Positions 47,479 through 61,381 of a stretch of 64,000 bases of DNA are shown here, piece after piece. Position 1 is the stretch's first letter, and each line of letters starts with the position of its first letter. Source of the DNA: Diphasiastrum complanatum (Eukaryota; Streptophyta; Lycopodiopsida; Lycopodiales; Lycopodiaceae). The DNA is taken from positions 35,811,239 to 35,875,238 of the forward strand of contig CM055110.1 in assembly GCA_029204225.1 (NCBI GenBank). Reading direction: 5' to 3'. The position numbers were made by a program, and so were the translations under genes. The notes under the pieces were generated by a model. The model had not been told where the DNA came from, did not search any database, and saw nothing but the letters and a program-made list of their open reading frames with translations.

Positions 47479-48717
47479 ATAGCTACAACATATTATTTCC
47501 TTTGATTTCAGAGAACAAATTGGTTCGTCTGATTTCTGCTGCTGTCAGATTTGAAGCTGCATAATCGGTTGCTTTATAAGAAAAACGTTTTATATTCTGG
47601 TTAACTCTAGAAAATCAATATGGCATGTTTGGCGATATTGTGGAATGCATGAAGGCTGGATTGCCGCATGCTACCGCATGCTGTCTTGTATGAGGACGAG
47701 AAGCAACTGATACGGTTTCTTTATTAATTTTCCCATCTTATTTATATTACAAATCATATAAAACGAGACGATACAGTTTCTTTGTTTATGTACGTAATGT
47801 TATTGATATTACAGATCGTATAAGATAAGATGGAGCCTGCATGCACGATGCGCCTGTTCCCGTTTTGTACCAGCCTTTGATTACAATTTTATAACGTTAG
47901 CTACTGTATAGGTATTTGTAGAAAATATTCCTGTTTATATCTCTTCTTTGATGAAATGAAAGTATAGGAAAAGGACGAGCAAGTCTTGGAAGTGTTTCCA
48001 GCATCAAGAGTGAAAGCTCGCTTTGAGTTCAGCCATAAGTACGACTGTAGCTTATGCACACTCGTGGTAATTGCAAGCACTAAGTCTTGCTGCATGCTTC
48101 AACGATGCCTTCGAGCTGGCTTAAGAGGATGCAAAATATGCCTACTCAGTGTCTTGTATCTTAGCCTGTCCAAAGTCATCTATTTCTCGGTTATACGTAT
48201 CAATTTCTTGATGCTTTTAGATTGGAATGTCTTCTATCTGCTAGTTATGGACGATAGCACCCGTGAAGGAGCGGTTCGAGCTGTATTACTACTACTTTTT
48301 CCCCAAAAGTTTTATATTATAAGAGCGCATTGTCCAGAGCCAATGTGTTGAATCGAAGAACGTTTACTGAAAATGCAATCATAGTGGTAGATTGTGTAGG
48401 CACTGGCGGATTCAATGTTTATTGAAAATGCAATCTATCTGGTATTTTATAGGCAGTCGAATCGTTTGATCAGAGTTTTTTTGCTCAACACGAGACCTCT
48501 CTTTCTATTGGATATGATTGCCAAGTACTGATCACCAGCTAGACGGACTTTCTATCGCCTCTGTGTGTGTGTGTGTGTGTGTGAGTGAGTGAGAGAGAGA
48601 GAGAGAGAGAGAGAGAATGGTCAATTAATGAGTCAGCGTTGTTTTATTCATCATTTCTGCAAGCGAGCGGCCTCTATCTAACTCTTATTTCTTGATTGTA
48701 GTGTGCGCTTTTAACAA
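47479..48717 (+). promoter_or_regulatory. upstream region of the sulfate transporter, with 5' UTR acceptor
   Basis: No coding gene recognised. A GT/GAGT/GA microsatellite lies at about 48562-48616. TTCTTGATTGTAG (to 48701) is a good splice acceptor 16 bases before the ATG, suggesting a 5' UTR intron, as is common in SULTR genes. A TATA box was not confidently placed. Confidence 0.45.
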
Positions 48718-51700
48718 ATGGCTGGAGAAGATACTCACTATCAAGATTTAGAACGGAGTAATGGACTTCATGACAGTACCTTTTCCAATGGGCATGCTCA
48801 TTCTCCGGTTGCTGTAAATGGAGAAGATACGCCGTTCGTGCATAAAGTGGGAATTCCACCACGCACTACTATTCTTCGTGGATTTGAGGATACTCTCAAG
48901 GAGACATTTTTCCCCGATGATTCCTTGAGACAATTGAAAAATGAGCCGAGAAGGCTGAAGCTTTTGCTGGCTTTGAAGTACATTTTTCCTATTTTTGAGT
49001 GGGGATCCAAGTATAAGCTGAAAACTTTCCAGGGTGATCTCGTTTCTGGATTGACTATAGCAAGTCTTTGCATTCCACAGGTATTCATCCACGTAGATAC
49101 ATACTTCTCTTTAACATTGTTTTTGAAGTTTGTCGTATTTGCTGTTGAGTTGACTGTTGGACATTGGGATCCATTAAACTTTCACATGAAAAACATTCCA
49201 ACTCCAAATACCTGTCCAAAGGTTTGAAGGTATTTGTAACCCTCCGGAAAGTTTACGCATAACATGAATGCATGAACCGGACATTTTGTCTCTGCATCAT
49301 TTTTATGAAAAAGCATCTATAGATCCTTTTCTTTAAATGACAGAGTTCACACCATGAAGTACAGATCGATTTTTATTCTTCTGCTATCAAAGACTTTCTA
49401 TATCTGCAAATACTGCACACCAAAAAAGCTCCACATTCAATTGATCATTGAACGACTAAAATTGCTTAATGTGTGCTGGTCATGTAATAAATGCACCTAA
49501 TTGGTTTTCAATATGACGGCTTATCCTAAGGTTTGTATCTTGACAGGATATAGCTTACGCCGAATTGGCAAATCTACCTCCCGTATATGGCCTATGTAAG
49601 TGATGGTATTACCTTTTTTGTTCAATCAATGATGAGGTGCATTTCTAACACATCATGTCTTTGCTGCTGCATTTGTGACTGTCAAGAGATGTAGATTTGG
49701 ATTGATTGGTCGATTACGGCACGGCAAAATAAGGACTCTCGCTAGGAAGATTCAGACAGAGTAATTTAACAGAGTTATAGAAGGATGTGATGACCAGTCC
49801 TAGAGTGAATGCGGTAGGGGATCATGCCATCTAGTGTTACAAAGAAGTTACAATGAGCCCATTAGGGCGGGGCGAGAAGTAACATCGAAAGTTTCTTAAA
49901 CCACAAGTGAAGGGATCTAGAAAGATCATTCCTCTGTGTACAGGTTGAGTGAACAACTCAGTTTGTACTCTTACCCAACTCATCGTGAGTTGTGCTGTGA
50001 AATAATTCCAAGCATCATTGGTTATCATAAGTTGATTTGCTGAATCTATATAAGTGTTTATCTTCAGGTATAAACTTTTATGGGCCACTATGACGTTTAC
50101 AGTTTAAGGGGCAGGTTGTGGATGAGACTTTTTAACCGTGAAATGAATTTCATTTTATTTCAAAAGATCTGAGCGAAACCTTTATGTACACCTAATAGCT
50201 TAGTTGTACAAATTCCGTGTAAACACCCAAATATAAAAGTTCTGTACGATAGAGCTTATTGCTATGTATGGCAGCTGCTCAGGAGCCTCTGAATTTCCAC
50301 AGCATTTACCATTTACTGTGTGCTTGAAGTAAAGCTTGATTCCCTTTACTAGTACCATACTCAAATTTCGCTTGTCATCAATGTTAATGAAGAGAAAGGC
50401 TTGAAGTCTTGCCAATTATTTGAAGTGATGAAAACATGAGCCCCTAATCCAAGTAGCTGAGAGTTAAAGTCATGGATGACATCCAGAAAAGCTCTGTAGA
50501 AGTTTTTGCAGGTACTAATAGTTTCATCTAAAGTAATTTATGTAGAAGCGAAATCCATGTCATTCTAGTGTATAGGTAGATTGTTTGAATGCTAATGTCT
50601 CTTTATAGCAGTTGTGAATGAATGTAATATGACTACTTTATAAGGAGCTATCACAATTTGCAATTTAGCCTCTGCTCACCATATACATTGACTACAGATG
50701 TAATACCTTCGAATCTCTCCCATACGGGCTTCTTGGCTGTGTCATGTTAATTATAGAAGTCCTGCTTTTGAGAAAACAAACTCTGTCAATTATCTCAAAT
50801 TTTGCGCAAAAAATGCAACAGGTCCAATTTTGCTATTATTTGTCTTTCTTTGACTCCTAAATTTTGTTTTCGGATGCAGACGGTGAACTTGTACTACCTT
50901 ACAGTTTACTAAAATATGCGTTTGGCTGCAGATTGTAGCTTTGTTCCTCCTTTGGTGTATTCTTTCTTGGGCAGCTCAAGGGATATTGCAATAGGACCAG
51001 TGGCAGTTGTATCAATCTTGCTGGGAACACTTCTTAGGAATGAAGTTGATCCGAAGGAAGATGCAGAATTATATCTGAAGCTTGCTATCACTTCAACGTT
51101 TTTCACTGGAGTTTTTCAAGCTGGATTGGGCCTTCTAAGGTTTTTTATCTTCTTCGTGTTGCTTTACCTTATCCCATTGCTTGAGAGACAAATATATAGA
51201 ATGAAAGCATGATTGAAACTAAATGCCAAAATTTTAAACCTGAGTAGTTTCTAAGGGAAAGTAATGCCCAACCCACAATGTCTCCAAAATGTGTCTGCTC
51301 GTATGTGCTCGTTACTCTCCGAAACAAGATGTAAAGTTTCACATTTCTCAATGTTGAGCAAGATAAACCATTAATGCAAGACCTAAGCGGTGAAAATACT
51401 AATATTTAAGATGTATGGATCAATCTGAAATTTTAGTCCAAGTAGCACAAACTAAAAGTGAGAATGAAGTGAGGGTTTAAGCATGAATTGGCTAGGATCC
51501 TCTCCGCAAACTTGCAAATAGTTCTGGAGAAGCTTATTCAAGAGTTTGAAACAATACCCGGCTTTACTTTTTTATGGAATATATCCCCATTAAAGTATCA
51601 AAATTATGTGGTAGGAGACGAAGTATACGAGGAAAGATGTTATTGTTAATATGCTTAGACATGACTTTTTTCTTATGCATTTGATGTCCATACTAACTAA

Positions 51701-54700
51701 AGCTAATATAATCTTAAGTTGCTATCATCATTTCAATTGATATAAAGTATGTGTTTGCTTTGTTGTGATGCTAGCCTAAGCAATTAGTATAAATTTTTAT
51801 TTAACTTCATTCCATTAATCTCTTGTCTTAAGATGCAACTAAGTCGAATCATATATGATGGATTTGGGCAACTTTAGGATGCTTATTTACGTAATGGATG
51901 AATTGCATGCAATGTAAAATGCTTGAGCTACATTTGTTATATGCATAGCTAGAGCTAGTTTTGGATAATATCATGCTAGAAAAATGTGTACTATCAGTAC
52001 CAGCTCTAGCCAGAGACTATGCTAAAAAACATCTAATTAAATCGAGTGGAGACACCATGTGCTATGAAGCCAATCACACATTTTGGCATCACATCAAGCA
52101 CAAAATACAACAATAAGATAAACTATTAGCAATCTCCTACAATAATAGTCAATGATGCAATTAGCTAATCATCTACAAGGAAGAGCTCTTGAGTCAATTA
52201 ATCAACACCTTTTCTATTGAGTTGATGTGTGAACCCAAGCACAAACGACATAACAACCTTTGGGTTTCTACTGCATTATACATGAGTGTCTAAAATGGTC
52301 CTAAAAGCCAATGACATAATATGTGGCCCAAAAATAACAAACTGACCATAGAATGATAAATGGGTGGTCCATTGGCCCCATAATGCCAAAATTATACTAT
52401 CATTGTTCGTACCAGCATGCATTGCAATAATGATTGTATGGATGTCCATAACATTTCCCCAGTACAAACCTACCCTCAATATGGGGGGTAGAAGAAAGAT
52501 TTAAGGAAATAAAATGATAATGTTGTTGTTGTCAAGAGGTCCTACATTAGGCTGAACAACCAATTTGTGAAGTCTAAGGGCGGTTTTCGACTAGAAGCGA
52601 GTCCCTTTGCCTAGCCCTTTCACTTGTTGGTCATTTTTGAAACCTTGGCAAGTGAGTTAGCAACCACCTCATTTCACCTTTAAATGTTAAATGGAAAGCC
52701 GCAATTTGATTGGCCCATTTGAATCTCTTCCAAACTATTGGTCCATTTTATTAAGTTGTCCATGGCAACTCAACATGCCAAGCAATGTCCATAAGTTAAA
52801 AAAATGAACTTGAGTTGTCCCTATGTGATAAAGTCCCATGTCACCTCATCTTCACATGGTGTCAATTTAACATAAGTTTGAAAGCACACAAGACCCATTC
52901 TTAAATTAAGTACTTTGGAGTCACTCTAATATGAAAACCACCCTAAAAATTAATGTAGCCAGAAGGGGATTCACCTTCTTAGAGGTCCTGTGATAGTGCA
53001 TATGTGCAAAGGCATCAAGAGACTCGCACGTGACATCATCAATAGGTTGGCCATCGCAAAGCTCTAGTACTTAGTGCTGGCAAAGACTCAATGAGTATGA
53101 TGGTCATGAACCTGCATCTATAGAATTGTAGAAGTTTGAATCATGGGGCATAATAACAGTACGGAGCAGGCTAACATAAAAAATGTTCCAAGCTGCAAAT
53201 GATAAGTGAATGAACTGTGCTTCTCCAGAATTTCCAGAATTTAAATTTTAGATAGGCTCATATTAGCAGTATGGTGCCAATTTTCCTGTCTCTGTCTGAA
53301 CCGAAAATGTCTCTGTATTTAGTAAATACTCTCTCTAGCACATCTGAACAAAACGTGCCAAAGTGCATGGACCATCTTCGGTTGGATATTGTAATTTGTA
53401 TGCTTGGCAAACTTAGAGAATACCCGTGTGCCGACAGAAAACGCGGTACACCGTAACACCAGTATTGCGACACTGAATAATTACAATAATACTCTTCTGG
53501 ACACAACTGCTAATCTGAAACAAATTGTTGCAAATAATTCTCTGATATAGGTTAAGGACCTCTGACGAACCCTGTGCCATGTCATCCTGTTGATGACAAA
53601 TAGGAAAATGCTGCAAGAGTCTTGGTGTCTTACACCTGGAATACTTGTTGTGGACTGGTGTAAGTGGATCTTCGTACTGGGCCAATGGAAATGAGGTTTT
53701 TGAGGCCAGGATTTTTGAAAGCCAAAGTGACCTCAAACGGGAGATGAATGTGCATCAGAAAAAAGTTTATCATTGGAGACGCACAAGGCTCCATATGATA
53801 GAGCGTTTCTCAATGGTAAGTAAGTACTATAGTATTTGACAAGAAACAATCCAGATAATAGATTTCAGTTGATGATGCAACTACAAAACACCTGATAAGG
53901 TTCAAATCCCATGGCTTAGAGTCCAATGATTGATCGCATGATTTGTTTTTACCCTTAGAGGATACGTTAAGCACATAGGTAATGCCATCAAGAACACGTG
54001 AACTGTTAGTGACCCTTGTGTTTTCAGTTTGCCAGGATTTTCTGACAGATAAATTTATGTTTTTAATAAGCTACTTTTCTCATTGGATTGCATTTATAGG
54101 ACACAAGATTGACATATTGCAGGTTAGGTTTCATCATAGATTTCCTTTCGCATGCTGCCATAGTGGGTTTCATGGCTGGAGCTGCTGTAACTATTGGTCT
54201 CCAGCAACTCAAAGGGTTTTTTGGGATTACAAATTTCACAACAAAGACAGATTTCATTTCAGTCATGCGCTCTGTCTGGAGAAACACTGATCAGGTTTCT
54301 TGCCCTTCTTAACTCTTGTCAGAAACACAAATATTTCTTTTATGATCCTGCCATATGTTATCATATTTAAAATTTTGTTTTTCTGCTACAGACTTAACGT
54401 CTGATATTGTCTTTGGGATAATATTGTGTTAAATCAATGCACATCCTTTAAGAAAGCAATGTGGTCTTTTGTAGTGGAATTGGCATACCATTGTTATTGG
54501 ACTTTTCTTCTTGAGCTACTTGCTAATCGCCAAGTACATTGTAAGATTCTGATCTCTGCTTTCAACTTGGATAACTGTTTTTGTTGCAGTTTTGATTTGA
54601 TTGAATCTACATAAACAATTCTTGAGATTTCAAATTGTTTTGTGCTCTCATGTCAGTATCACACATTCATTCCTTGTCAAATAAGCTGCTGTGTTAGGTC

Positions 54701-57700
54701 ATGAAAGTCATAATGATTATATCAGTAATTGATGCTGCTAGTTCAACCTAATAATCCTCATGAAAATGTGGTTACCTTGGCATAGAGCAAGAAGAAGCCG
54801 CGACTGTTTTTGGTTGCAGCAACTGCACCTTTGATATCAGTTATGCTGGCAACTGCATTTGTGAAAGTGACACGTGCTGATAAACATGGAGTTCAAGTTG
54901 TAGGTATCCTTTAATGGAATTACATGCTTCTTAATTCAATGTTTCACTCCATAGCATGACCAATCTTAATAATGCTGTTTTAATAGATCATTTGATGAAG
55001 TGCCAAATTACATATATTTTCTTAGAGCAACAAATATAGATACGTGTTCCAAAATGGAATGCGTTTCTGAATTATATTCTGTACATGTTCCATTTCAAAA
55101 CGTGACCGACTTTTGTTTTTTCAGAGCTTTAAATAAAACATTGTAAATGTTTTGAAAAAAGTTAAAATTAGGGGATGTCTTTGAGCAGCCTTAACAATAC
55201 TGAAACACGGCACGCTCTCTATCCAGGAGGACTTGTATTTGACTTGTATTTGTAGGGTACAATCCTTTTCTACACTTAGAATGGCTATTGAACAATCTTA
55301 AACAAAGGAAAGACTCAAAAGATAGGGCCTCAAAGAACTTTTTGAACCGTAACTTCATTCTAGAGTTTCTTAATGTAGTGAAGATGTCTTGATACATCAT
55401 TCTTAGAGATTTCTCTATCCGATTAGATTAGAACACTTGTAAGAGCAATAGAGCTGTGCGAAGTATTGGCAAATAAAACTTTATGAGCCTCAACAAGACA
55501 AGCTACACTAGAGTTCTCATTCCCATGCACAACCAAACCTTTGACTTAGATCTTCCCACTTAGCCCCACAAATTGCCTTGTATTACTAAGTTATAAGCAA
55601 AATATTACATATAGCATGAAATGGACAATGATATCGCAAGACCTGATAGTCTCCATAAGAATGATGATGATAACAAGTTCATACAATGGGTAAAGGATTT
55701 GCCCTTGTAGATTTTGCATACAACATTGTAAAGCATGCATCCACAGTTATAAGATCTTTGGAATTATAGGCCAACTAGCCCCACAAACATAGGAATCCGC
55801 CTAGTGCTACGGAATTTCTAACCTAGATGTAGCAGAAACTAGAGAAAGATAGGTGGAATCTTTCTAAGTCATAGCTAAGGCAGACCTTGTCTCATAAAAA
55901 TGTTATATTTCTTGCGGGAGATGATGTTGAAACTTTTGGGGATTTTTTGATATTCAGGACGTAGTGAAAACGTGAGGTTTCCTAACTGTATTTCATGGAC
56001 TTTTCAGGTTAAAAGTATCCACAAAGGGATTAATCCATCTTCAGTCAATTTATTTCTGTTCAGTGGACCATACGCTGCGAAGGCTGTGGAAATTGGTTTG
56101 GTAACAGCATTGGTTGCTCTTACGGTGAGATTCTCGAAACTGCTGTTTTTCTGCTGAAGCCACTTTCTAGCTTTCATTCCTCCTTCCTATAGCTTACAAT
56201 TTAAAACTACCGGCCCTTACTAAAACTCTTGGAGTGCATCCTGAAAGATCATGGAAGCATCACCAGTGAATCTTCTAAGATCCCTCACTTTTTCGCAGAG
56301 CACTAAATATTTTTGGTATGAAGCTTTTTTTTTGTGGCTGAGATATCGTTAGTGCATCTTAAGGTTCAAAAAGCAAAGTTGTTGCTCCTTTCCTGGTTGT
56401 ACAAGAGCATTAGTCAGAGCTCTTTAATGTACAGTATGAACCTCTATCAAACGCTTGTAAAATACTCTTACTAGCTAATTAAAAACATCTGGCATGTCAG
56501 AGAATTTTTTAAGCTGTCTTGCACCTACGAAAAAGTCATTTCATCACAAGTCTCCGGTCTCTTGGTTTACAACTATCACCCATGAAGTTCACCTTATTGC
56601 AATCTTTATGCACTTATTTGGAACTGCAATCCATATGTGACGATTTAGACATAAGTGTGAGATATTCAAGCAGCCGAAACATAACATAGAAGAAAGCCAA
56701 ATGACTGCATGTGTCAATACTCTGAGCTGAAATTTAGCGACTGAATGGAAGTGGACAATACGGCAGTTCCAAGCCTTTCGTGGTTGACACTTGTAGTCTT
56801 CTTCAATTCTCAAACACAAATTGTATCAAGTTTCAATTACAACTTTGTCCTCCTAACTGATTTATGTTCACACCATCCTTTCACCGCTTCTTCTAAACTG
56901 CGTGTACTTTTGGAATTTGATGGTTTTAGGAAGCTTTTGAAGCTAATCAGATCCATTTGCTCAGTACGAATCTGTGAATGCTAGTTTTCTCCTGAAGTTC
57001 TTTTGCTGATGAATTGAGATCAAGGATGAGGTAGAAGCTGCAATTTCTTCACAATAAGAAGACGGTTAGTTTTAAATTGCCTTTTTAAACTGTTATCAAC
57101 TTTGGACTTCCCAACTGTGATCTGTCTTTGAGATGCCTTACAAAACTACATCAAAGGTCATTTCGAATTCGACTTTGGTGGGAAATTAAATGTCTAGTAA
57201 CTAAAGGAAAGGCCTTTCACTTCAACGGCTCTTGCAGTGGATGTAGCTTCAAACCTCGAGATAGTAATGCTCCTTAACATATTTGTGTATGGCGATGTAA
57301 AATGTACTTTATGCAGGAAGCAATTGCGATAGGAAGAACATTTGCAGCTCTGAAAGACTACCATCTAGATGGGAACAAAGAGTTGATAGCTCTCGGGATT
57401 ATGAACATCGCTGGATCTTGCTCATCTTGCTTCGTCTCAACAGGTGAGAAATACAGGTTCGGGAAAAAAATTGTTGCGTAAGTCAGCTGTAATATCATTT
57501 TCGCTAATAACATCTTCAGGACCAAAATCAACACCATCTTGTCTGGTTTTATAGGTTCTTTCTCCAGATCTGCTGTGAATTTTGCCGCTGGCTGCAACAC
57601 TGCTGTTTCGAACATCGTCATGTCAACAGCAGTGATGGTTACATTATTGGCCCTGACACCCCTATTCTATTACACTCCAGATTGTATTCTGTCAGTGATC

Positions 57701-59122
57701 ATAATCTCGGCAGTTATCAACTTGGTCGATCTGAGAGCTGCTCATCTTATATGGAAGATTGACAAAGGAGACTTTCTGGCTTGCTTGGGTGCCTTCTTGG
57801 GAGTCTTCTTCGTCTCTGTCGAGATTGGTCTCCTAATTGCGGTACTGTCTTTATTTCACATCACCGAATCGCTTATTAAGCCCATCTTATTACAGCATGT
57901 TTGTGTCAAATGTTACCTTATTATTGCCTTGTGAATGTCAAGATGTCAACTATCAGAACCTTGTTTGGAATCATCCGAAGTGTATATACTTCATCAAGAT
58001 GTAAACTATCAGAACTTACCGCTAGGGCCCAATCGTGCTTCTGATTTGTTAAATTCTACAGGTAAGTATTTCCGTTGCAAAAATATTGCTGCATATAACA
58101 AGGCCGCATACAGCGATTTTGGGGAAAATTCCAGGGACAAATGTGTATCGGAATCTTCAGCAGTACCCAGATGCTGCTACAATACCTGGGATAATTATCA
58201 TCCGAATTGATGCCGCAATCTACTTTTCCAATTCGAATTATATACGTGATAGGTCAGGTCTCAAGCTTTAAAACTCCATTCTACTTTGAGGCTCTGTAAT
58301 TTCATCAGTTGAAGCCGTCTAAATCACTCATACATCTAAGGAAAGCTCTAAACTCATTATTCATCTCACTGAAGCCCTTAATACAGGGCTTTCATAGAAA
58401 ATTCAGACACAATCTCATTTGGAACAAGAATTTTGTACTCAGATTCAGTAGGCCTTTGCTCATACATTCATTTTGCAGATAGCATCAAAATAGCTGTACA
58501 TGTATAATTCACTTGTTTGCTTGTGCTGTTAGCTGCAGTATTGTTAAAATGGAATAGGATACCAAAATTGTGAGATAGCTATGTTTCTCACGAAATATTG
58601 TTGGAATTTTGTCAGGATATTAAGGTGGGTAGATGATGAAGAGGAGAAAATTGTAGCTTCAAAAGGTGTCCCACTACGGTATACAATACTGGAGATGAGC
58701 CGTAAGTTTCTTGTTACATTTTCATTAGAATCTAGTTGCTTGGTATTTTGAATATCCTATATTTTTTGCAACTGCTAATACCCTTTGCATGTCGACAGCT
58801 GTCATGAGCATTGATACGACAGGAATACATGCCCTTGAGGATTTACAAAACGCTTTAACAAAGAAAAATTTGCAGGTAAAGTTATGTGTATATTGTTGCG
58901 TCTTTTCAGCCATGATGACACTTAAGAATTATGAAAGCAGAAATATGTCATTGTCGGTAACTGTAAGATGTATCGCAGTTGGCACTAGCAAATCCAAATG
59001 GTGGAGTAATTGAGAAGCTAGAGCGGGCAAAGTTTATTGAAATAATAGGGGAAGAATGGTTTTTTCTTACAGTTGGAGAGGCCGTTCAAGTTTGTTCCAG
59101 ATTAGATAGAACGAATTGTTGA
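48718..59122 (+). CDS. sulfate transporter, SulP/SLC26 family, SULTR1-like
   Basis: Plasma-membrane H+/sulfate symporter of the plant SULTR family. Thirteen exons with GT-AG borders join in frame to 666 residues, the usual family length: 48718-49080, 49547-49595, 50932-51139, 54123-54294, 54475-54540, 54786-54899, 56008-56124, 57317-57443, 57555-57841, 58062-58252, 58616-58701, 58799-58875, 58979-59122 (TGA). The cytosolic N terminus contains KETFFPDD. The membrane domain has [35 protein letters not shown], the sulfate-transporter signature around [19 protein letters not shown], then [15 protein letters not shown] and [16 protein letters not shown]-terminal STAS domain holds [26 protein letters not shown] and [13 protein letters not shown] with the conserved Thr pair. 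No stop or frameshift is seen, so it looks intact. Group 1 (high affinity) fits best, but groups 1-3 would need a tree. Intron 3 (2983 bp) and the others hold no gene I can identify. Confidence 0.93.
51140..54122 (+). other. long third intron of the sulfate transporter gene
   Basis: 2983 bp between GTTTTTT donor and TTGCAG acceptor. The donor is not a strong consensus, but only this junction preserves the LLRLGF reading. No TE motif recognised; short frames inside are not supported. Confidence 0.8.
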
Positions 59123-59322
59123 AACATATTATTTTTCATGGTGTATGAAATATGCTTCTTGCATAATCAATGCTGAAAGATTCAAAAAAGCTTAGTCATG
59201 CATAGGCTCGTCTGAACAACAGGAAATATGTTGTTCGGTTTGGTACAAGAAGTAAAAGTAGTGGCAAAAAGCTCTTCTGACTCATGATGTAACTTGATTG
59301 GAAAATCCAACATTAAAGAATC

Positions 59323-59328
<6 letters not shown>

Positions 59329-59373
<45 letters not shown>

Positions 59374-59445
59374 TCACATTATTGCTATTTTTCTTGTAAA
59401 ACCTAAAAAAACCCTAAAAGGACCCTAAAAGATTACAAAACAAAG

Positions 59446-59507
<62 letters not shown>
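59329..59507. repeat. two (CT)n microsatellites
   Basis: CT runs at about 59330-59370 and 59447-59505, separated by an AACCCTAAAAGG-like stretch. Confidence 0.92.
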
Positions 59508-59509
<2 letters not shown>

Positions 59510-59876
59510 GCAAGCCTCTCCTTCTCTCTCTTGCCCTTTTATACTTTTCTCTTTCTAGAAACTTCTCTCTATGAATTTCCTAAAGTCGCATGTTCTCTCT
59601 CTAGAAATTTCTAAAGGCACATGTCATTTTCGAGCATTTCAAATGCACTTCAAATGCCCTTCAAAAAACTTTAGGGCAAACGTGGACCAATGAGAATAGA
59701 CAAAACCCTTTTTGTCTATCATTGCCCACATTCTCTGCATTTTTTGAGTCGTCGCCCTAAAATTCCCATTCCCACCATGAACCTGTTTTGTATTAACAAA
59801 TTCTCTCTCTTGAAAAACCTATTTTCTTTCCAGTCATCTCTCCCACGATTGGAAATAGAAGTTTCCAAGAGCATGA

Positions 59877-60050
59877 ATGCATGCAATTGACACCTAGCCA
59901 AAACCATAATTAGCGATATTTCACGCATGCAATTGACACCTAGCCAAACCATAATTAGCAATACGTCACTTACGGTCAAGATAAGTCAATGGTCAATAAA
60001 AGTCAAAACCATAATTAGCAATACTTATGTTCAAGATAAGTCAAAACCCT
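59877..60050. repeat. short direct repeats (AACCATAATTAGC units)
   Basis: GCAATTGACACCTAGCC occurs twice (about 59882 and 59930), and ACCATAATTAGC(G/A)ATA three times. A TCAAGATAAGTCAA motif occurs twice. Confidence 0.75.
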
Positions 60051-60105
60051 AATTTCGAACGAACGAATCAAAACATAGGAATCTCATTTTATCTATCACA
60101 GCATA

Positions 60106-60110
<5 letters not shown>

Positions 60111-60168
<58 letters not shown>
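60111..60168. repeat. (CT)n microsatellite
   Basis: Pure CT run of about 56 bp. Confidence 0.95.
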
Positions 60169-60916
60169 TCCAGCTAAATTCACTTCCAACGGAAGCCATT
60201 TTCCATTACTTCTTGTTAGGTGCTGTTGCATCTCGTTGCAGGACCGCTTTCCATTTTCCCACATACCTTGTCGTTGAAGTGGCTATGTAATTGTTTCTGT
60301 TGTTGCGTTATGATGATTTCTTGCAACATCTATCACGGCCATCACTTGCTAGATGCCTCCATAAAGACTGTAAGAGAAAATGAGATCGACATGACCTTTC
60401 TTTGAATGCTACACCGATACAAAGGAGAGAGAAAAACTCATATACAAGACATTTCAAAGGGGAAGTGCATTTCTTGAATGGAAACTAGCAACAGAAGTGG
60501 AATCATGGAAAACAACCTTGGAGTAAGATGGATGTGTTACCTTTGTGGCATAATAGTCACGAAAGCTAGCTTTCATTAAAATTACATGGGGCCAAGACAT
60601 TGTGGAAAAAATATGCCAAGCATCTTGCTTAATGATGCTTGATACAAACACAAATTAATATAAAACTTAGGGTTAACAATGTGAGCACCAGCACATCAAA
60701 ACTTCTATGAACAAAATGGAGATCTCACAAAATGAATAATAATAAGATTAGTTACTAGACAAAAACCCAGCAAGATAATATGCATCGATAGTTGATAGCA
60801 TAATGTATAGATTATCTCATTCCATTCACACAGCAATATAGAGATCAAGTCACAAGTTGTTATTACAGAAATTTTGATTCCGGATCATAGTACGAAAAGG
60901 CAAACAACACTATCTA

Positions 60917-61381
60917 GTGGATTATTTGTCTAGGATCCGTAATGTACGACCTAGTAGAGGGGTAGCAGATGAGATGCCAAATGCAATCTTCTTTCTCGCA
61001 AATGCAATACTAGAGTGGTCGGCCGAGGAGGAGCTTTCTCAAGCAAAGACTCCAAGGACATCTTCAAGGGACAAGGCCAAGCCTCTTAGGTGCACGTATG
61101 TTGACAAAGGGAAGCAAGCCAAGATGGGTAACATCTCTCATGCATTTATCAATCCATTTGATATTCCTTTATGTGTGCAAAATATTTTGGAGGCAAAGAA
61201 TGGGCATAATCATGGAGAGATCATCAAGATCATGGAGGGAATACCAAGATCTTGGCATCCTCATCTTCAGTTATTCTCTTTTGTTTTAAGAGAGCATGGT
61301 TCATTACATATCCTTACTCACTCTGATCAGAACACAGACCTCTACGACTCCTCAACTTCTGATCATATGATAATCTTATAA
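60917..61381 (+). other. unassigned open frame
   Basis: Open from GTG 60917 to TAA 61379-61381, 154 codons, with the first ATG 19 codons in. Soluble composition, no signal peptide or membrane helix, no recognised motif. There is no clear splice context. It could be a decayed element gene; protein-coding status is not established. Confidence 0.25.
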
